The translations under genes were made by a program, and so were the position numbers. From JACQNR01 sp049515175 (GTDB taxonomy: Bacteria; Acidobacteriota; Terriglobia; UBA7540), in NCBI GenBank assembly GCA_049515175.1, contig JBEKUI010000210.1:1-8205 (forward strand): a stretch of 8,205 nt of DNA, read 5' to 3'. Shown here piece after piece: positions 5,029-8,205 of the stretch (position 1 is the stretch's first letter; every line of letters starts with the position of its first letter). The notes under the pieces were generated by a model. The model was not told the DNA's origin. It was given only the letters and a program-made list of their open reading frames with translations, and did no database searches.

Positions 5029-7890
5029 ATGGACGAGAGAACCGAAGGAACAGGCAGCGCTCCGGTGCCGGCGCAGGGTTTCGCCCCATTCATGAACTCC
5101 CCCTTCACCCCCGGGGAGGAGGCAAGGGCCAAGGAGCTGGCAGCGCGGGACGGGAAGGAAGGGACGGATCAGTTCCGGCGCGAGAGGCCTGATGCCCTGG
5201 GGGCGGCCGCCGGCCCGCCGCCCAAAAAGAAAGATGTGGAGGACTACACCGACCAGAACTTCCAGGAGCTGCAAGAAACACGCCTGCGCCATGCATGCCG
5301 CCTGGCCCGGCAGGGCTTCCACTTCGCGCCCGCCAAGCTGGGCTGCACGCACGGGGAGATAGGCTGGCCCGCGGATGCCACTACGGACCGGGAGCGGATC
5401 AAGGCGTGGGTGGATGCCGGCAAGCAGCTCGTGATGGTTGCCAAGTTCGGGAAGTGCGCCGTGCTGGACTTCGATGACTTCGAGGCGTGCAAGGAGCTGG
5501 GATTTGACGAGCAGTGGCTCCGGGGAATGCTCAAGGTGGACACGCCTTCCGGCCCGGGGCATTTCCATTGCTACCTGCCCTGGAGCCCCGCCCTGGATGC
5601 CTTCCCCAAGGACGCCGCGAAGGCGGATGCCTTTGACGCCAACGGGAACCTGGTCGCGGAGCTGAAGCTCAACAACAGCACTGTGGCCGCCCCCGGCAGC
5701 CTTCGGTTTGACCCCGAGGGCAAGAAATGCGAGGGGGCTTATGTCCCGGTGCCAGAGCAGGGGGCGGAGCCTTGCCCCGACGCCCCGGCAGTGGCGGCCT
5801 GGTTCCGCGCCCACGGCAACGCCGCGAAAGCTAAGCCGGGATTCACGGGCCGCAAAGAGCCGTGGGAGTTCCACCCGGACTTTGATAAAGACGACTTCCT
5901 TGAGCACAGCCTGTGCTCGGGCCTTGACCCGGACGATGGCGAAGGCGAGGGCTGGGTAGACGGCAGCTTCCATCTTGCAGTGGATGAGTGCCCCCTGTGC
6001 GACAAGGAGGCAAGGAAGAACACTACCCTGGCGGCGGCCGTCAGCAAGTTCATCTTCTCCGGCACGGGCTACGGCTTCGTCTGCCACGCCTGCGGGACAA
6101 GCGGAAGGAGGGAATTCGAGGAGAAGATGGCGGAGGGCCATCCGGGCTGGGAGCCCTGGGATGAGGATATCTACCGACACGATAACGATGCCCTCTTGTT
6201 TGCCGATGCCGCGAAGGCGGGCTGGGCGGTGGAGATGGCGGGGCAGGGCGTGCCAGCACGCCAGCACGGAGCGGAGCATGGGCAGGCCCGGGGGCAGATT
6301 GAGGGGCAGACGCTGGAGGCCAGCACGGGGCGCTCAGGGCACGCCAGCACGGCGGCCGTCGCGGAGCGGCATTCGCCCGCGATCTGCGCGGACGCGCCTC
6401 CGGCGCTGCCGGCCGCCCGAGCGGGGCAAGCACTGGCCGTCTTGCCCAAGGCTGGGGTCCCATCCACCGATTGCGGCGAGATGGAAGTCGGGGACTATGG
6501 CGAGAACATCACCTGCACGGACCTGGCGAACGGCAAGCGGCTGGCCCGCTGGTGCGGCAATGACCTTTGCTATGTCATTGAGCGCAAGTGCTGGCATGTG
6601 TGGGACGGCAAGCGGTGGGGCGAGGACAAAGGGAACATAGAAGTCGCCCGAAGGGCAAAGGAAGTCGCCAAGAGCATCTTCGCCGAGGCGGACGGCTATC
6701 CTGACGAGAAGGCGCAGGGCGTGCGCAAGTGGGCATGGGCCTCATGCCAAAGGCCCCGCATCGACGCGATGATCGGCCTGGCGAAGTCGGAAGGCACCAT
6801 AGCGAAGAGCATCAATGGCTTTGACCATGACCCTCACCTGTTCAACTGCCAGAACGGCGTCATCGACCTGCGGACCGGCGAACTGCTGCCCCACCGCCGG
6901 GAATACCTGATGATGAACATATCCCCCGTGAGCTATGTCCCGGGCGCGCAATGCCCCGCCTGGCTCAGGTTCCTCGACCGGATACAGCGGGGGGACCAGG
7001 AAATGATCGGCTTCCTGCAACGGCTGGCAGGGTACAGCATGGTCGGCTCTTCGGAGGAAGAGTCCCTCAACTTCCTCTGGGGCGGCGGGAACAACGGCAA
7101 GGGGAAGACCCTCGAGACCCTGCGGCGCGTCTATGGCGACTATGCCACGACGGTCTCGTTCGCCACCTTCCTTGAGGGCGCGAAGCGCAATCCCTCCGGG
7201 CCGTCGGAAGAGCTGGCCTGCCTTGCCGGGAAGCGGATGGTGACGGCCCAGGAGTCCAACGTGACGGGCAGGTTCAATGAGGCCCTCATAAAGACCCTGA
7301 CGGGCAGGGATCGGCAGAGGGCGCGGTTCCTTCACCAGAACAGCTTCGAGTTTGACCCGGCGTTCACGTTGTGGCTCGCGTCGAACAACCAGCCACGGGT
7401 CATTGACCAGTCGGAAGGCACCAAGCGGCGCATCAAGCTGATCCCCTTCACGGTCCACATCCCCGAGGCAGAGGTGGACAGGAAGCTGCCCGGCAAGCTG
7501 TGGGCCGAGAGGGAAGGCATCCTCGCGTGGTGCGTCCGGGGGGCAGTGGAGTGGCTCAAGGACGGCCTGCGCTACCCTGCCAAGGTCCAGGAGGCCAGCA
7601 AGGAATACTTCGCCAATGAGGATGTCCTGGGGCAATGGCTTGGGGAATGCACGGAGGAGGGCCCCTACGAGTCCAGGGCCAGCCTTGCGTACGACTCCTT
7701 CAAGTTCTTTGCCGAGGAAAACAACTTCTTCGTCCTGGATGCCCGCGAGTTCAAGAGCAGGCTGGTGCAGAAGGGGTATGAGTCCACAAGGATGAACAAG
7801 GGCGTCATATGGAAAGGCTTCAAGGTCACACGCCTTGGCCCTGGCAAGCATGACCGTGAGCCTGAGTTCCCGGCGGGCGCGCTGGACTGA
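5029..7890 (+). CDS. Primase-polymerase / SF3 helicase replication protein (P4/D5-like), 953 aa
   Basis: A multidomain replication initiator expected to unwind DNA and synthesise primers for a phage or plasmid replicon. After a charged, probably disordered N-terminus (1-75), residues about 85-270 form an AEP-type bifunctional primase-polymerase domain: CAVLDFDDFE carries the metal-binding D147/D149, TPSGPGHFH the nucleotide-binding S174, H178 and H180, and the ELK at 211-213 is in the expected place of the third acidic residue. A zinc-binding insertion follows, C321-x2-C324 paired with C352-H-A-C355. Residues about 405-484 are a low-complexity linker. The D5_N-like region (FNCQNGVIDLRTGEL, about 605-619) leads to the SF3 ATPase: Walker A GGGNNGKGKT (685-694), Walker B region with E742, sensor N786/N787 in LASNNQP, and arginines R800/R801. 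A winged-helix-like C-terminus (about 884-940) closes the protein. The start has GAGG 9 bases upstream, one base after the preceding stop. All key residues are present, so it is probably active. Confidence 0.93.
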   Translation: MDERTEGTGSAPVPAQGFAPFMNSPFTPGEEARAKELAARDGKEGTDQFRRERPDALGAAAGPPPKKKDVEDYTDQNFQELQETRLRHACRLARQGFHFAPAKLGCTHGEIGWPADATTDRERIKAWVDAGKQLVMVAKFGKCAVLDFDDFEACKELGFDEQWLRGMLKVDTPSGPGHFHCYLPWSPALDAFPKDAAKADAFDANGNLVAELKLNNSTVAAPGSLRFDPEGKKCEGAYVPVPEQGAEPCPDAPAVAAWFRAHGNAAKAKPGFTGRKEPWEFHPDFDKDDFLEHSLCSGLDPDDGEGEGWVDGSFHLAVDECPLCDKEARKNTTLAAAVSKFIFSGTGYGFVCHACGTSGRREFEEKMAEGHPGWEPWDEDIYRHDNDALLFADAAKAGWAVEMAGQGVPARQHGAEHGQARGQIEGQTLEASTGRSGHASTAAVAERHSPAICADAPPALPAARAGQALAVLPKAGVPSTDCGEMEVGDYGENITCTDLANGKRLARWCGNDLCYVIERKCWHVWDGKRWGEDKGNIEVARRAKEVAKSIFAEADGYPDEKAQGVRKWAWASCQRPRIDAMIGLAKSEGTIAKSINGFDHDPHLFNCQNGVIDLRTGELLPHRREYLMMNISPVSYVPGAQCPAWLRFLDRIQRGDQEMIGFLQRLAGYSMVGSSEEESLNFLWGGGNNGKGKTLETLRRVYGDYATTVSFATFLEGAKRNPSGPSEELACLAGKRMVTAQESNVTGRFNEALIKTLTGRDRQRARFLHQNSFEFDPAFTLWLASNNQPRVIDQSEGTKRRIKLIPFTVHIPEAEVDRKLPGKLWAEREGILAWCVRGAVEWLKDGLRYPAKVQEASKEYFANEDVLGQWLGECTEEGPYESRASLAYDSFKFFAEENNFFVLDAREFKSRLVQKGYESTRMNKGVIWKGFKVTRLGPGKHDREPEFPAGALD
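6252..6351 (+). repeat. Four GCCAGCACG copies inside the primase-helicase linker
   Basis: The 9-mer occurs at 6252-6260, 6260-6268, 6319-6327 and 6343-6351. The first two share one base and the last two are in phase with each other, so across the set all three reading frames are used. The encoded protein is therefore not repetitive although the DNA is. This region is the low-complexity linker between the zinc-binding and helicase parts. Confidence 0.6.
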
Positions 7891-7899
7891 AGGCCGGGG

Positions 7900-7912
7900 G
7901 TCCCGGAGGGAC
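7900..7912 (+). other. Small hairpin after the primase-helicase stop
   Basis: GTCCC-GGA-GGGAC forms a perfect 5-bp stem with a 3-base loop, 10 bases after the stop. No T-tract follows, so it is not a standard terminator; it may stabilise the transcript end. Confidence 0.35.
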
Positions 7913-7943
7913 ATGCGCCGTGGATTGCGCCCCGTCTTGCCAG

Positions 7944-8047
7944 AGTGTAGGGTGTAGGCAAGTGTAGCCAATTCCAGCTTTTCACCCTATATATAGCCAT
8001 TAGGACTGAAAACCTGAAAAACCCTACACCACCCTACACCCTACACT
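7944..8047. repeat. Large symmetric dyad of GTGTAG/CTACAC hexamers, candidate replication origin
   Basis: GTGTAG lies at 7945-7950, 7952-7957 and 7962-7967; CTACAC lies at 8024-8029, 8034-8039 and 8041-8046. The start-to-start steps are 7 and 10 on the left and 10 and 7 on the right, all mirrored about 7995.5. The outer arms 7944-7967 and 8024-8047 pair in 21 of 24 positions. An inner pair on the same axis, CAGCTTTTCA (7975-7984) with TGAAAACCTG (8007-8016), matches in 9 of 10. The centre holds TATATATA (7988-7995), the most AT-rich spot nearby, as expected for a melting site. Repeated initiator boxes around an AT-rich core next to a primase-helicase gene suggest an origin; an operator for the gene at 8066 is the main alternative. 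Confidence 0.75.
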
Positions 8048-8065
8048 GCCTGCCCCCCCCCAGGG

Positions 8066-8205
8066 ATGGATATTCACGAGCGCCTGGAAATCTGGTCGAT
8101 GAACCCCCAGCACAACGAAGCCTCCGCTCGGGTCCTTTGGCTCAACCTTGACTACGCCATGGATGATGCCGAAATGAAAGTCCGGGAAGCCGCTGCGGCC
8201 TGCGA
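8066..8205 (+). CDS. Hypothetical protein, N-terminal part (runs off window)
   Basis: ATG 8066 opens a frame to the window end, about 46 codons: MDIHERLEIWSMNPQHNEAS, then ARVLWLNLDYAMDDAEMKVR. The upstream in-frame stop is at 8015-8017 with no other plausible start between. Third positions are mostly G/C, as in the primase gene, supporting real coding. No family recognised; it looks helical and soluble. There is no good Shine-Dalgarno: the bases before ATG are a C9 run (8053-8061) and AGGG directly abutting it, so an internal start (ATG 8099) or weak initiation is possible. It begins 19 bases after the dyad, so proteins binding there would probably affect its transcription. Confidence 0.6.
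   Translation, partial: MDIHERLEIWSMNPQHNEASARVLWLNLDYAMDDAEMKVREAAAAC

Noticed and set aside
4867..6279. Long minus-strand open frame (470 codons) opposite the primase gene
   Set aside because: It is antisense to a gene with clear domains; the G/C-rich third positions of that gene suppress stops on the opposite strand. Its translation shows no family motif.
6742..7971. Minus-strand open frame (409 codons) opposite the helicase domain
   Set aside because: Same cause: shadow of a strongly supported plus-strand gene. It also runs into the dyad region.
7988..7995. TATATATA as a -10 promoter box
   Set aside because: No -35-like sequence at the right distance upstream; its central place in the dyad fits a melting core better.
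7944..8047. CRISPR array
   Set aside because: The repeats are hexamers in inverted orientation with 1-4 base gaps, not long direct repeats with unique spacers.
1..8205. tRNA, rRNA or a phage attachment site
   Set aside because: No cloverleaf-like segment with a T-loop GTTCRA motif or long rRNA-like stretch was recognised; no integrase gene or duplicated core was seen.

Overview
The window looks like part of an integrated or extrachromosomal mobile element (phage, phage-plasmid or ICE-like) from a high-GC bacterium. Its parts are an IS-broken phage-type gene, a complete IS630-family insertion sequence, a co-directional run of small orphan genes with overlapping stop/start codons, and a large primase-polymerase/helicase gene followed by a striking symmetric repeat region. 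Nothing in the sequence fixes the species. Shine-Dalgarno sites (AGGAGG-like) and ATGA overlaps indicate bacterial expression. The strong G/C preference at third codon positions, most marked in the primase gene, fits a GC-rich Gram-negative host, but the phylum is not determined.

Layout. Positions 1-118 appear to be the end of an insertion sequence carrying the last residues of a transposase (WNYTI-type C-terminus, possibly ISAzo13-like). It is abutted directly by the C-terminal 80 or so codons of a DUF5131 (phage Gp37/Gp68) gene, which is therefore a disrupted remnant (118-366). A short non-coding stretch leads to a well-delimited 1106-bp IS630-family element (606-1711) with imperfect terminal inverted repeats and flanking TA. 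Its transposase lies on the minus strand in two frames joined at an A7 run.

From 1785 to 4470 five plus-strand genes of unknown function follow each other. Four lie end to end: three of the junctions are ATGA stop/start overlaps, and the first has a strong AGGAGG before a probable TTG start. A hairpin plus T-rich tract at 4511-4541 probably ends this unit.

A non-coding leader of about 335 bases precedes the second unit, which holds a 73-residue putative HTH protein (4806-5027) and a 953-residue replication protein (5029-7890). The latter combines an archaeo-eukaryotic-type primase-polymerase domain, a CxxC...CxxC zinc-binding insertion, a D5/P4-type SF3 helicase and a C-terminal winged-helix-like region. 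Immediately downstream, 7944-8047 holds three GTGTAG hexamers facing three CTACAC hexamers with mirror-identical spacing (7 and 10 bp) around a TATATATA-containing centre. This is a strong candidate replication origin or multi-site operator. A further gene starts at 8066 and runs off the window.

Working model (inference): the HTH protein, the primase-helicase and the dyad form a replication module of a mobile element. The five-gene cassette is accessory cargo of unknown role, and the left edge is decaying through IS insertion.
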